A program made the position numbers and the translations under genes. A stretch of 64,000 nucleotides of DNA from NCBI GenBank assembly GCA_964396415.1, contig CAYNFM010000005.1, positions 14,330 to 78,329 on the forward strand, read 5' to 3'. Source of the DNA: UBA1306 sp964396415. Lineage in GTDB: Bacteria; Spirochaetota; Spirochaetia; Treponematales; Rectinemataceae. Below, in pieces: positions 50,255-58,482 of the stretch (position 1 is the stretch's first letter; every line of letters starts with the position of its first letter). Below the pieces are notes generated by a model that had not been told where the DNA came from, searched no databases, and saw only the letters and a list, made by a program, of their open reading frames with translations.

Positions 50255-51300
50255 CGCAGGCCTCCTTCCTCCCGCGAGCCGCGAAGGAAGAGGCTCAGGA
50301 TGATCGGGGCGCCGATGATGGCGAGAATGGGGTTGATCGGCAGTACGGCGCCCTTGCCGGGGGCTTGGGAGGCGATGTCCGCGGCGAGGGCGAAGACCGA
50401 GCCGAGCAGGGCGGCTCCGGGAACGAGGACCGCATGGTCGCTCGAGCGGAAGGCCCGCCGCGCGGCCTGCGGCGCCGCTATGCCCAGGAAGGCGATGGGA
50501 CCGCAGAAGGCCGTAACGGCTCCGGCTAGGACGGCGGCGGCGACGAGGACGCGGGTGCGCGATCTCTTCGTCCTTATGCCGAGGGTCTCCGCGAAGCGCT
50601 CGCCCATGAGGAGGGCATTGAGGGACTTCGAGCTTCGTACGGTGAGGGCGAAGCCTATCGCGACGGCGGCGAGGAGCACCGGGAGTTGCCTGAAGGTCAC
50701 GGAGGAGAAGGAACCGTAGGTCCAGCCGAGGTAGACTTGGGCCTTCTGCGGAGTGGCGAAGAATACGAGGAGGGATACGAGGCTTCCCGCGAGATAGCCG
50801 ACGAGGATGCCTATGATCAGGAGCGTCACTCCATTCTCAACCCGCCTCGCGAAGAGCAGTATGACGACCATGACGAGGAAGGCTCCCGCGCCTGCGGCGA
50901 GGAAAAGGAGGGCATAGCCGGCGAGGCCGAGGCCGGACAGGAAGGACGCCTCGCCGGTCGAGCCGGAGGCCAGGACGACGAGGGCGACGCCGACGCTCGC
51001 GCCGGCGCCGATTCCGAGGGAATCGGGCCCCGCGAGGGGATTGCGGAATATCGTTTGCAGGATCAGGCCCGATACGGCGAGGGCGGCGCCCGCGGCCAAG
51101 GCCGTAAGGGCCTTCGGCAACCGGAATACGAGGACGATGCTCGTCCAGGCCCGGTCGGCGGAGCGGCCCGCCAAGGCGTCTATGACGCCGGCTAAAGGGA
51201 TGCGTACCGATCCGAAGGCCAGGTCGGCTATGAAGAGGAGGGCCGCGGCGAGGGCGAGGGCGGCGAGGAGGGGAGAGGATATCGCGGAGCGCGCTTTCAT
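50251..51300 (-). CDS. FecCD-family ABC permease
   Basis: This 349-residue membrane protein of the BtuC/FecCD family has RLPKALTALAAGAALAVSGLILQTIFRNPLAGPDSLGIGAGASVGVAL (conserved first region), and FCGPIAFLGIAAPQAARRAF with the EAA-like coupling loop. About ten helices are expected. Its start and stop each overlap a neighbour by 4 bp, giving a substrate-binding protein-permease-ATPase operon. Confidence 0.92.
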   Translation of the reverse strand: MKARSAISSPLLAALALAAALLFIADLAFGSVRIPLAGVIDALAGRSADRAWTSIVLVFRLPKALTALAAGAALAVSGLILQTIFRNPLAGPDSLGIGAGASVGVALVVLASGSTGEASFLSGLGLAGYALLFLAAGAGAFLVMVVILLFARRVENGVTLLIIGILVGYLAGSLVSLLVFFATPQKAQVYLGWTYGSFSSVTFRQLPVLLAAVAIGFALTVRSSKSLNALLMGERFAETLGIRTKRSRTRVLVAAAVLAGAVTAFCGPIAFLGIAAPQAARRAFRSSDHAVLVPGAALLGSVFALAADIASQAPGKGAVLPINPILAIIGAPIILSLFLRGSREEGGLR

Positions 51301-52415
51301 TTATCGATTCTTCGGTAGTAGGTGAAGGGCCTATCCCGCAAAAGGGTGGGGTGAAATATCTTGACGAGGTCGGTGAGGACCAAGTCGGGTCGGAGGACGC
51401 CCGACTCGAAGTAATCGTCCCCTCCCCCGGGGCTCAGGCGCAGGGTGTCGTTCCAGACGTCGCCCTTGGCCACCACCGGCAGGGCGGCGAAGCGCGGGTC
51501 GAGGACGGCTATATCGGCCTTGGTTTTGACGGTCAGGGCCGGATTGAGCCATACCTCGGCTCCGAGGGCGCGCTCGTAGACCGACTCTATGGAAAGGCTG
51601 AGGCCGCCCGAGCTTCCGTCCCCGGCCCAGAGGTAGTCGGCGCCGGCGTCGGCGATGAGCCGAGCCATGAAGCTCCTCCCCCCCGAGACCGTCCATGAGC
51701 CCTGGAAAGGGCCGTTGACGAGGACCGAGGGACGCTCCTTCGACGCGGAGGAGAGGGCGCGGATGCGCTCGTATTCCTTGGCGATCGAATTGAAGTAGGC
51801 CGAGGCGAGATCCTCCTTGTCGTAGAAAGCGGCTATGAATTCGACCCATTCGGCCCGGGCGAGGGGCGTCGCCTCGTTCCAGTCGCCGTCGACGACGACC
51901 GGCAGTCCCGCCTCGGCCAGCTTGGGCCGAATGTCCCAGCCCTCGCCCATGCCATAGGCGAAGATCGCGTCGGGCGACAGGGAGATCATCAATTCGAGGT
52001 TAGGCGACGAGTTGCGCGTCGTCTCGACGGTCGCGCCCGACGCTATCCGCGATCGCAGCTCGGGCGAGCTCACGGAGGCGGCGTTGTCAACTCCGACGAT
52101 GCTGTCGGCTTCACCGATCGCGACGATCTCCGGTATATAGGTGGTGGAAAACGTAATTACCCTGCGAACGGGAGTCTCGAAGAAACCGTCGGCCTTTATC
52201 CCTACCGGCCTGGGATCCCCTCGCTTATACAGTACGTAGGTAAAGCCGCCCGCGGCGCCGGGCCAGGGCGAGTCGACGCTGACGATCTTATAGCCCGGCC
52301 CGTGCTCTATCGAGAAGCCGGCTCCGCGTTTCGGCTCGGCGCGATGCGCGACATCCTGGGCGGCGAGGGTCTCGAGCAAGCCGAAGGCGAGGACGTACAG
52401 GATGATCCCGCGCAT
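51297..52415 (-). CDS. ABC transporter substrate-binding protein (FepB/BtuF type)
   Basis: This 372-residue secreted protein has a signal peptide (residues 1-19, MRGIILYVLAFGLLETLAA; no lipobox Cys). Type III solute-binding motifs include RRVITFSTTYIPEIVAIGEADSIVGVD, LMISLSPDAIFAYG, LPVVVDGDWNEATPLARAEWVEFIAAFY and KGDVWNDTLRLSPGGGDDYFESGVLRPDLVLTDLVKIFHP. TAGGCT ends 6 nt before the ATG (TTGCCA about 18 bp further up), again a leaderless-type promoter. The ligand is not identifiable. Confidence 0.88.
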   Translation of the reverse strand: MRGIILYVLAFGLLETLAAQDVAHRAEPKRGAGFSIEHGPGYKIVSVDSPWPGAAGGFTYVLYKRGDPRPVGIKADGFFETPVRRVITFSTTYIPEIVAIGEADSIVGVDNAASVSSPELRSRIASGATVETTRNSSPNLELMISLSPDAIFAYGMGEGWDIRPKLAEAGLPVVVDGDWNEATPLARAEWVEFIAAFYDKEDLASAYFNSIAKEYERIRALSSASKERPSVLVNGPFQGSWTVSGGRSFMARLIADAGADYLWAGDGSSGGLSLSIESVYERALGAEVWLNPALTVKTKADIAVLDPRFAALPVVAKGDVWNDTLRLSPGGGDDYFESGVLRPDLVLTDLVKIFHPTLLRDRPFTYYRRIDK

Positions 52416-52539
52416 GCTTCCAGCCTAGCGTTGAAGCGCGGGCGATGGCAAGCGTCCGTCTATGGTCGCATGAAGGAGCCACGGTTGTCCTGGCCGGGAT
52501 AGCAGAGTAAAATAACCGGGATTGGCCGAGGAGGCTGGA

Positions 52540-53439
52540 ATGGATCCTGAAAAAGATGTCCTGGGCTTTATCGGCATCGGAGTGATGGGATCGAGCATGG
52601 CCGGCCACCTCCTCGAGGCCGGCTACAGGCTCCGCGTCCATACGCGAACCAAGGACAAGGCGCGTACATTGATCGAGGCGGGCGCGGACTGGGAGGAGAG
52701 CCCCGAGCGCCTCGCCCCGAGCTGCAGCGCGATTCTCACCATGGTCGGTTATCCGGGCGACGTCGAGGGTCTCTACTTCGGCCCCAAAGGCCTCATCGAG
52801 AACGCGATGCCGGGCACGTTCCTCATAGACTGCACGACCTCCCGACCCGATCTCGCGCGGCGCATTTCGATCGCCGCGAAGGCCAAGGGCCTCGCGGCCC
52901 TCGACGCGCCGGTTTCCGGCGGAGACGTCGGCGCCCGGAACGGCAGCCTGACAATCATGGTCGGGGGCGAAAAGGCCGATTTCGAGGCGGTAAAGCCCCT
53001 CCTCGATCTCATGGGCGCCACGGCTATCCTCCAAGGCGGGCCCGGCGCGGGCCAGCACAGCAAGATGGCCAACCAGATAGCCATTGCGGGAAGCCTCGCG
53101 GGAACGGTCGAGGCGCTCAGCTACGCGAAGGCCGCCGGCCTCGATCCGCGAAACGTCCTCCGAAGCATCGGCTCGGGCTCAGCGGGCAGCTGGCAGCTCG
53201 CCAACATGGCGCCCAGGATGCTCGACGGGGATTTCGAGCCGGGCTTCTACTCGAAGCACTTCCTCAAGGACCTCGGCATAGCCCTCGATTCGGCCCGCGC
53301 GATGAAGCTCGACCTTCCCCTCCTCGCCCTCGCCGAGAGGCTCTTCGAGTCCATGCGGGACGAGGGCTTCGGGGACAAGGGGACCCAGGCTCTCTTCCTT
53401 CTGTACGAGCGCCGCGCCCGCGAGGCAGGCGGGATTTGA
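52540..53439 (+). CDS. NAD(P)-dependent beta-hydroxyacid dehydrogenase
   Basis: This 299-residue 3-hydroxyisobutyrate dehydrogenase-family enzyme has the Rossmann loop FIGIGVMGSSMAGHL, substrate motif DAPVSGGDVGARNGSLTIMVGG and catalytic Lys region GQHSKMANQIAIAGSLAGTVEAL. The chosen start ATG 52540 has GAGGAGG upstream; an ATG 18 nt earlier lacks one. The promoter is TTGTCC, 17 bp, TAAAAT (52485-52513). The 4-bp overlap with the DUF2804 gene makes an operon. Substrate unknown. Confidence 0.88.
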   Translation: MDPEKDVLGFIGIGVMGSSMAGHLLEAGYRLRVHTRTKDKARTLIEAGADWEESPERLAPSCSAILTMVGYPGDVEGLYFGPKGLIENAMPGTFLIDCTTSRPDLARRISIAAKAKGLAALDAPVSGGDVGARNGSLTIMVGGEKADFEAVKPLLDLMGATAILQGGPGAGQHSKMANQIAIAGSLAGTVEALSYAKAAGLDPRNVLRSIGSGSAGSWQLANMAPRMLDGDFEPGFYSKHFLKDLGIALDSARAMKLDLPLLALAERLFESMRDEGFGDKGTQALFLLYERRAREAGGI

Positions 53440-54485
53440 AGCCGCGCGGGTTCGATCCCTCTCCCGAAGCCGTCGTAGCGAAGGGTGTCTTCGCCTTGGG
53501 ACGTTACGGCACCCCCTTCCGCCGCGCCAACATGCTCGATGTCTCGCATCCCTTCCATTATCCGGTCCCGCGCATGATCAAGGATTGGCGGCTCAAGGAA
53601 TGGCAGGCCTATCAGTTCGGCGACAGGCGATGGTTCTTCTTCGCCTCCCTCTATAACGCGAAGATCTGCAGCTTCGTGTCCTTCCTCGCATACGACCGCG
53701 AGCGAAGGAAGCGCTACCTGATACGGCGTCTCCTTCCTGGAAGCATCTTTCGCTTCAGCGAATCCCTGTCGGGATCGGACGTGTACTACCGGGGAGCGCG
53801 CACCCTCCTCGATTCCGCCTGCGACTACGATTCGGGCTCGATGCGGCTGACGGTCGTACGCGGCTCCCGGAATCCGGAGCGGCGCTTCTCCGGGCGCTTC
53901 AGCTTCTCCTGCGAGGCGAAGGTAGCCTCGCCCAGCGTGGTCTGCCTCCCCCTCGGCCTCAACCGGGCGATGTACTCTACCAAGATCCTCATGCCGATGC
54001 AGGGCGAGTTCTCCGTCGGCGGCGAGAGCCACCGCTTCGAGGGCCCCTCGTCCATGGGCATCATCGACGACCATAAAGGCTTTTATCCTTATAGGCTGCG
54101 CTACGACTGGGTGACGGGCTTCGGCGTGGACGCGAAGGGCCGCCGCGTGGGCTTCAACCTGACCGACAACCCGGTTCGCGACCAGACGCGCTACAACGAG
54201 AACTGCCTGTGGATCAACAACAAGGTCTGGCCCCTCCCGCCGATCAAGGTGACGCGGCCCCAGGGAAGCTCGGGCGAATGGATCATCCAAGACACGGAGG
54301 GCATGGTCGACCTCGTCTTCACCCCGGAGCTGACCAACGACCTGCGCTTCAACCTGGGCATCGTCCAGAACGACTACAGCGGGCCCCTGGGCTACTTCCG
54401 GGGCTTCGTGCGCAACGGCGACGGCGACAAGATCCTGGCCGATGTCTTCTACGGGGTCGGCGAGAAGGAATACCTCAGGGCTTAG
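53436..54485 (+). CDS. DUF2804 family protein
   Basis: This 349-residue protein is recognisable as DUF2804 by RMIKDWRLKEWQAYQFGDRRWFFFASLYNAK, GIIDDHKGFYPYRLRYDWVTGFG and NENCLWINNKVWPLPPIKVTRP. The family is beta-rich and of unknown biochemistry, similar in outline to hydroxyneurosporene synthase/lipocalin-like folds (memory, weak). It is co-translated with the dehydrogenase and ends convergent with thyX, overlapping its stop by 4 bp. Confidence 0.75.
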   Translation: MKPRGFDPSPEAVVAKGVFALGRYGTPFRRANMLDVSHPFHYPVPRMIKDWRLKEWQAYQFGDRRWFFFASLYNAKICSFVSFLAYDRERRKRYLIRRLLPGSIFRFSESLSGSDVYYRGARTLLDSACDYDSGSMRLTVVRGSRNPERRFSGRFSFSCEAKVASPSVVCLPLGLNRAMYSTKILMPMQGEFSVGGESHRFEGPSSMGIIDDHKGFYPYRLRYDWVTGFGVDAKGRRVGFNLTDNPVRDQTRYNENCLWINNKVWPLPPIKVTRPQGSSGEWIIQDTEGMVDLVFTPELTNDLRFNLGIVQNDYSGPLGYFRGFVRNGDGDKILADVFYGVGEKEYLRA

Positions 54486-55348
54486 AGCTGCCGGCCCGTG
54501 CGCAGCTTCTCCTCGAGGCGCTCGAGCTTCCTGCCCGAGAGGCGCGGCCGGCCGCCGGGGGCGCCTTCGTCGGTCGCGGCCGCGCCGGCGAGCCTCAGCC
54601 GAAGCTCGGCCAGCTCTTCGGCCGAGAAGCGCGCGCCGCCCAGGACATGGTTCTCGAAGCTGGCGCAGGCCGCGGGCGCGAGGGCGCGGGTAATGTCCAG
54701 GAGGACTCTCGCGTAGGCGCGTATTTCGAGCTGGGCATGGGGATCGAGCCTGAGCTGGAGGAAGCGGAATAGGTTGTGCAGGTCTATCTGCCAGTACCAC
54801 TCGGTGTAGAGGCTCAAGGGGAGGTCGATGCGCGCGAGCTCGCGCGCCAGGCCCGCGCCCACGAGCTCCGAGTACTCTTCGTAGGCCGCGCGTTGGCCGG
54901 AGCGCATGCGGGTGATCGTAGACGACGCCAGCCCCTCCGGGACGGATCCGGGAGCCCTGCCCTGCTTGTCGTCGGGGCTCTGCGCCGCTATGTCGGAGGG
55001 GGCCGGGACGTAGAAATCGTCCTTCATCACCGAGTAGCGTCCCGAGATCTCGTTCACGCGGGCCGTCCTGTGCCGTATCCACTGCCTGGCGACGAAGATG
55101 GGCAGCTTGACGTGGAAGGTCAGGATGACCTGCTCGAAGGGCGAGGTATGCTCCATCCGCATGAGGTGGTCGATGAGGGCCGAGTCCTCGCGGTAGCTCT
55201 TCGTCCCCTCGCCGTAGGAGACCCTGGCCGCCTGGACGATGCGTCGGTCCCCGCCGAGGTAATCGACGAGTCGCACGAAGCCCTTGTCGAGGACGGGAAA
55301 CTCGCGATCGAGGAGCTCTTCGGCGGCGGGCACGAGGCAATGGGGCAT
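54482..55348 (-). CDS. thyX: FAD-dependent thymidylate synthase
   Basis: This 288-residue flavoenzyme makes dTMP using methylene-tetrahydrofolate and NADPH. The ThyX signature RHRTARVNEISGRYS is present, together with SYGEGTKSYREDSALIDHLMRMEHTSPFEQ and YTEWYWQIDLHNLFRFLQLRLD. A promoter with TATATA and a GGGAGG ribosome-binding site lie upstream. No thyA is in the window. Confidence 0.95.
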   Translation of the reverse strand: MPHCLVPAAEELLDREFPVLDKGFVRLVDYLGGDRRIVQAARVSYGEGTKSYREDSALIDHLMRMEHTSPFEQVILTFHVKLPIFVARQWIRHRTARVNEISGRYSVMKDDFYVPAPSDIAAQSPDDKQGRAPGSVPEGLASSTITRMRSGQRAAYEEYSELVGAGLARELARIDLPLSLYTEWYWQIDLHNLFRFLQLRLDPHAQLEIRAYARVLLDITRALAPAACASFENHVLGGARFSAEELAELRLRLAGAAATDEGAPGGRPRLSGRKLERLEEKLRTGRQL

Positions 55349-55466
55349 GGAACCTCCCGGTTTTTCCCGAGTATATAGGAGTCGCGGCGCCTGATAAAGC
55401 GCGGAGCGCGTTCTTTCTTGACTGATCGCCGTCTGGATATGAAAATATCGGTCTCGGGGGGTCGCG

Positions 55467-56348
55467 GTGTTCGAATTGAGCGAGAAGACGGTTGAGCAGA
55501 TCGCTTTCGCGATGGAGGATCAGGAGCACGCGTCGGTCGTCGATCTCGAAAGCGGCGAAGTTCTCCCGGCCGAGGGCCATGGGGGATCGGATTATGCGGA
55601 GGCTCCCACCTGGTCTTCGCGCGAGGGCTTCAAGCTTATGGAGGATTTCCTCGCCTCGGTCCGTCAGCCTTCGGTCAGGCGGGAGCTATCGGCCGCCCTC
55701 GCGAGGGGCCGGGGCGTCTTCAAGGCCTTCAAGGCCGTCCTCGCCGAGCGCGAGGACGCGGAGCGCTCCTTCAGGGACTTCAAGATGCGCTCGATGCGGC
55801 TCGCGATCGCCAATTGGTACGACGACCTGCGGGAAGCGAGGGGCCTCGAGCGCCTGGGCCCCGAGCCTGAGGAAGTCGACGAGCTCCTGACGAGCGACCT
55901 CGATATCAGGATCCTCGGCCTGGACGAGGCCCGGAGCCTCCTTCTCCCCCTCATCGACGAGGCCGAGGAAGAAGGCATCGAGACCCTGCCGGCCCCCGTG
56001 GTCGCCTTCGAGCTGGGGAGGCTCCGCGCCGACCTCGCCGCCGCCTCGGACGCGCTCTGCGCCGTCGCCGGCGACGGCGAAGGCGGGGCGCTCGGCTTCG
56101 CCCTCGGCTTCAGGAGCGTCGTCGGCGACAGAGGCCTTGGAAGGATCGTCTTCCTGAGGGTACGGCGGGAGTTCAGGCGAATGGGTCTGGCTACCGCCCT
56201 CCTGGGGGCGCTCTCGAAGGCCTTCGAGGACGAAGGAATCAGCCTAATCCTGCTCGATTCCGCCCTCCTCCCCTCCGAGCTCGGCACGAGCCTCGCCGCC
56301 CTGGGCTTCGTCTCCTACGGAATGAGGGCCCTTACCCGTCAGGATTGA
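55467..56348 (+). CDS. UPF0158-GNAT fusion protein
   Basis: This 293-residue protein starts at GTG 55467. Residues 1-140 match UPF0158 (IAFAMEDQEHASVVDLESGEV, GFKLMEDFLASV, FKAVLAEREDAERSFRDFK, IANWYDDLREARGLERLG). Residues 150-293 are a GNAT acetyltransferase with RIVFLRVRREFRRMGLATALL (acetyl-CoA loop). UPF0158 has no established function. The fusion suggests an acetyl-transfer context. Confidence 0.8.
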   Translation: MFELSEKTVEQIAFAMEDQEHASVVDLESGEVLPAEGHGGSDYAEAPTWSSREGFKLMEDFLASVRQPSVRRELSAALARGRGVFKAFKAVLAEREDAERSFRDFKMRSMRLAIANWYDDLREARGLERLGPEPEEVDELLTSDLDIRILGLDEARSLLLPLIDEAEEEGIETLPAPVVAFELGRLRADLAAASDALCAVAGDGEGGALGFALGFRSVVGDRGLGRIVFLRVRREFRRMGLATALLGALSKAFEDEGISLILLDSALLPSELGTSLAALGFVSYGMRALTRQD

Positions 56349-56670
56349 TTCGCGAGGACTCATTTCCCGGCCAGGCGAAGCGCGCGATATCGACCCTGCC
56401 GTCGGGCGATACCTCCACGCCTTCTTCCCGAAGCAGGGCCATCTGGAGCTCGAATCCGCCGCCGGGCGGCAGGGCGATGCTTCCGTCCTTGCGAAGGAGG
56501 CGGTGCCAGGGAAGAGCCTCCTTCTCCGCGCTCGAGTGGAGGAGGCGCACGACCTGGCGGGCCCCGTTGGGCGAGCCCGCGAGGTAGGCCGCCGAGCCGT
56601 AGCTCATGACCCTGCCGTAAGGGATGCGCGCGAGGACTTCGCGTATCCTGATCGTCGTCTCGGCGGCCAT
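56332..56670 (-). CDS. MGMT-like alkyltransferase-like protein (ATL)
   Basis: This 112-residue protein starts MAAETTIRIREVLARIPYGRVMSYG. The active-site motif of O6-alkylguanine transferases (PCHR) is PWHR here, so it is a non-transferring ATL that flags alkylated guanines for nucleotide excision repair. TATACT at 56682-56677 lies 6 nt before this ATG, inside the longer frame that starts at 56700. The shorter start is therefore chosen. It overlaps the end of the UPF0158-GNAT gene by 17 bp. Confidence 0.88.
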   Translation of the reverse strand: MAAETTIRIREVLARIPYGRVMSYGSAAYLAGSPNGARQVVRLLHSSAEKEALPWHRLLRKDGSIALPPGGGFELQMALLREEGVEVSPDGRVDIARFAWPGNESSRINPDG

Positions 56671-56701
56671 GCCGAAAGTATAGCACGGAAGCCGCGGCAT
56701 C

Positions 56702-56730
56702 TTTACAAAACGACGAAATTTGTAAATATT
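56702..56730 (+). promoter_or_regulatory. fabD promoter in an inverted repeat
   Basis: TTTACAAA (56702-56709) and TTTGTAAA (56719-56726) form a perfect 8-bp inverted repeat with a 9-bp spacer. The same bases provide a -35 TTTACA and, 17 bp later, a -10 AATATT (56725-56730). This is a candidate operator for a fatty-acid regulator. Confidence 0.55.
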
Positions 56731-56751
56731 GGTCGCACCGAGGAGGTCTCA

Positions 56752-57672
56752 ATGAAGACCTGTTTTCTTTTCCCCGGCCAAGGGGCTCAATATCCCGGAA
56801 TGGCCCGGGATTTCTACGAAACGAGCAAGGCGGTCCGCGATCTCTTCGCCCTCGCCTCCGAGGCTTCGGGCATAGACTTGAAAAAGCTCATCTTCGAGGG
56901 AAGCGAGGAGGACCTCAAGCAGACGCGCAATACGCAGATAGCGGTCGCCCTCGTCGGCGCGGCCTCGGCGACCAGCGCCCGCGAGCATGGCGTCATACCC
57001 GACGGCTGCGCCGGCTTCTCGGTGGGCGAGTGGCCGGCCCTGGCCGAAGCCGGCGTCGTCGCTTACGAAGACATGTTCCGCCTCGTGGGGGAGCGCGGAA
57101 GGCTCATGGACGAGGCGGGGAAACGCTCGGGCGGCTCGACCATGAGCGCCATCCTCGCCCTCGCGCCCGAAGCCATCGAGGCGGCGATCAAGGAGGCCGG
57201 GCTGGCCAAAGTCTGGCTCGCCAACTATAACAGCCCTACTCAATCGGTGATCTCTGGCACCGAGGCGGACGTCGCCGCGGCCGAGGTCGCGGTCAAGGCC
57301 GCGGGGGCCAAGCGGGCGATCAGGCTCAAGGTATCCGGGGCCTTTCATTCGCCCATCATGGCCTACGCGCGAGAGGGCTTCGCGGAGGCAGTCTCCGATG
57401 TTTCCTTCGCCGACCCCAAGATCGCGCTGTTCTCCAACGTCACGGGCAAGCGCATCGCAAGCGGGGCCGAGGCGAAGTCCCTCGCCGTTTCCCAGATAGT
57501 CAGCCCCGTGCGATGGATAGACGAAGAGAGATCCATCTTCGCGGAGAACCCGGCCTTCTGCGCGGAAACCGGCCCGGGAACGGTGCTCGGCGGGCTCTGG
57601 AAGGCGGTCGGCGGCGATGTGCCCTGCTACCCCTTCGGCACCCTCGATCAGATAGCGGCAGTTTCTCTTTAA
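56752..57672 (+). CDS. fabD: Malonyl-CoA:ACP transacylase
   Basis: This 306-residue transacylase loads malonate on acyl carrier protein. It opens CFLFPGQGAQYPGMARDFY. The serine motif, usually GHSLGE, reads GFSVGEW (Ser90), with Phe in place of His; the catalytic His lies in SGAFHSPIM and the terminal ETGPGTVLGGL is typical. The start ATG 56752 has GAGGAGG upstream. It is followed 12 nt later by fabG. Confidence 0.93.
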   Translation: MKTCFLFPGQGAQYPGMARDFYETSKAVRDLFALASEASGIDLKKLIFEGSEEDLKQTRNTQIAVALVGAASATSAREHGVIPDGCAGFSVGEWPALAEAGVVAYEDMFRLVGERGRLMDEAGKRSGGSTMSAILALAPEAIEAAIKEAGLAKVWLANYNSPTQSVISGTEADVAAAEVAVKAAGAKRAIRLKVSGAFHSPIMAYAREGFAEAVSDVSFADPKIALFSNVTGKRIASGAEAKSLAVSQIVSPVRWIDEERSIFAENPAFCAETGPGTVLGGLWKAVGGDVPCYPFGTLDQIAAVSL

Positions 57673-57684
57673 AGGAAGGACAGG

Positions 57685-58431
57685 ATGGAAAAACTTCTAT
57701 CGGGCAAGACCTGCATCGTGACCGGGGGCTCCAAAGGCATAGGCCGCGCCGTCGTTCGGCTCTTCGCGCGCGAGGGATGCAAGGTGTTCTACTTCTCGCG
57801 GAGCGAGGCCGAGGACGCGAAGGCGCTCGAGGAGGCCGCGGCCGGCGACGGAGCGATACGATGGGTCGCCTGCGACGTCGGCGACGAGGCCGCGGTCAAT
57901 GCGGCGGTCGAGACGGTCGTCTCCGAGGCGGGGGACATCGATGCCCTGGTCAACAACGCCGGCGTCACCCGGGACGGACTGGTCTTCAGGATGAGCCTCG
58001 AGGATTGGGAAACCGTCCTGCGCACCAACCTGACGAGCGCCTTCCTCGTCTCCCGCGCCGTCGCTCGGCTCATGATCAAGCGCCGATCGGGCTCCATCGT
58101 CAACGTCTCCAGCGTCGTCGGGCTGACGGGCAACGGGGGGCAGACCAACTACTGCGCTTCGAAGGCCGGCCTCATCGGCTTCACCAAGAGCCTGGCGCGC
58201 GAGGTGGGCTCTCGCGGAGTGCGCGTCAACGCCCTCGCCCCGGGCTTCATCGAGACCTCGATGACCGAGAAGATCCCCGCGGAGCTGAAGGAGAAAATGA
58301 TGAGCGGCATCCCGCTCGGCCGCGCGGGAAGGCCCGAGGACGTCGCCGCTGCCGCCCTCTTCCTCTGCTCCGACCTCTCGGGCTACCTGACGGGCGAGGT
58401 GATCAAGGTGGACGGCGGGATGGCGATGTAG
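57685..58431 (+). CDS. fabG: 3-oxoacyl-ACP reductase
   Basis: This 248-residue short-chain dehydrogenase has the cofactor loop TGGSKGIGRAV, NNAGVTRDGLVFRM, catalytic Ser in VNVSSVVG, and Tyr/Lys in TNYCASKAGLIGFTKSLA. The C terminus DLSGYLTGEVIKVDGGMAM is the FabG ending. It is paired with fabD for fatty-acid elongation. Confidence 0.95.
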   Translation: MEKLLSGKTCIVTGGSKGIGRAVVRLFAREGCKVFYFSRSEAEDAKALEEAAAGDGAIRWVACDVGDEAAVNAAVETVVSEAGDIDALVNNAGVTRDGLVFRMSLEDWETVLRTNLTSAFLVSRAVARLMIKRRSGSIVNVSSVVGLTGNGGQTNYCASKAGLIGFTKSLAREVGSRGVRVNALAPGFIETSMTEKIPAELKEKMMSGIPLGRAGRPEDVAAAALFLCSDLSGYLTGEVIKVDGGMAM

Positions 58432-58482
58432 CTCCGGTCCTCGTCCTGGCGTTCGCGGGTGGCCGAGGCTATACTCTTGGGA

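Noticed and set aside
52416..52539. Cobalamin riboswitch or Fur box for the FecCD transporter
   Set aside because: The gap is only 124 bp and shared with a divergent promoter. No B12-box or 19-bp Fur palindrome is visible, so the transported ligand stays open.
53247..55580. 777-codon minus-strand frame across the dehydrogenase, DUF2804 and thyX genes
   Set aside because: It is out of frame with thyX, which has clear family motifs, and its Arg/Pro-rich translation is typical of a shadow frame.
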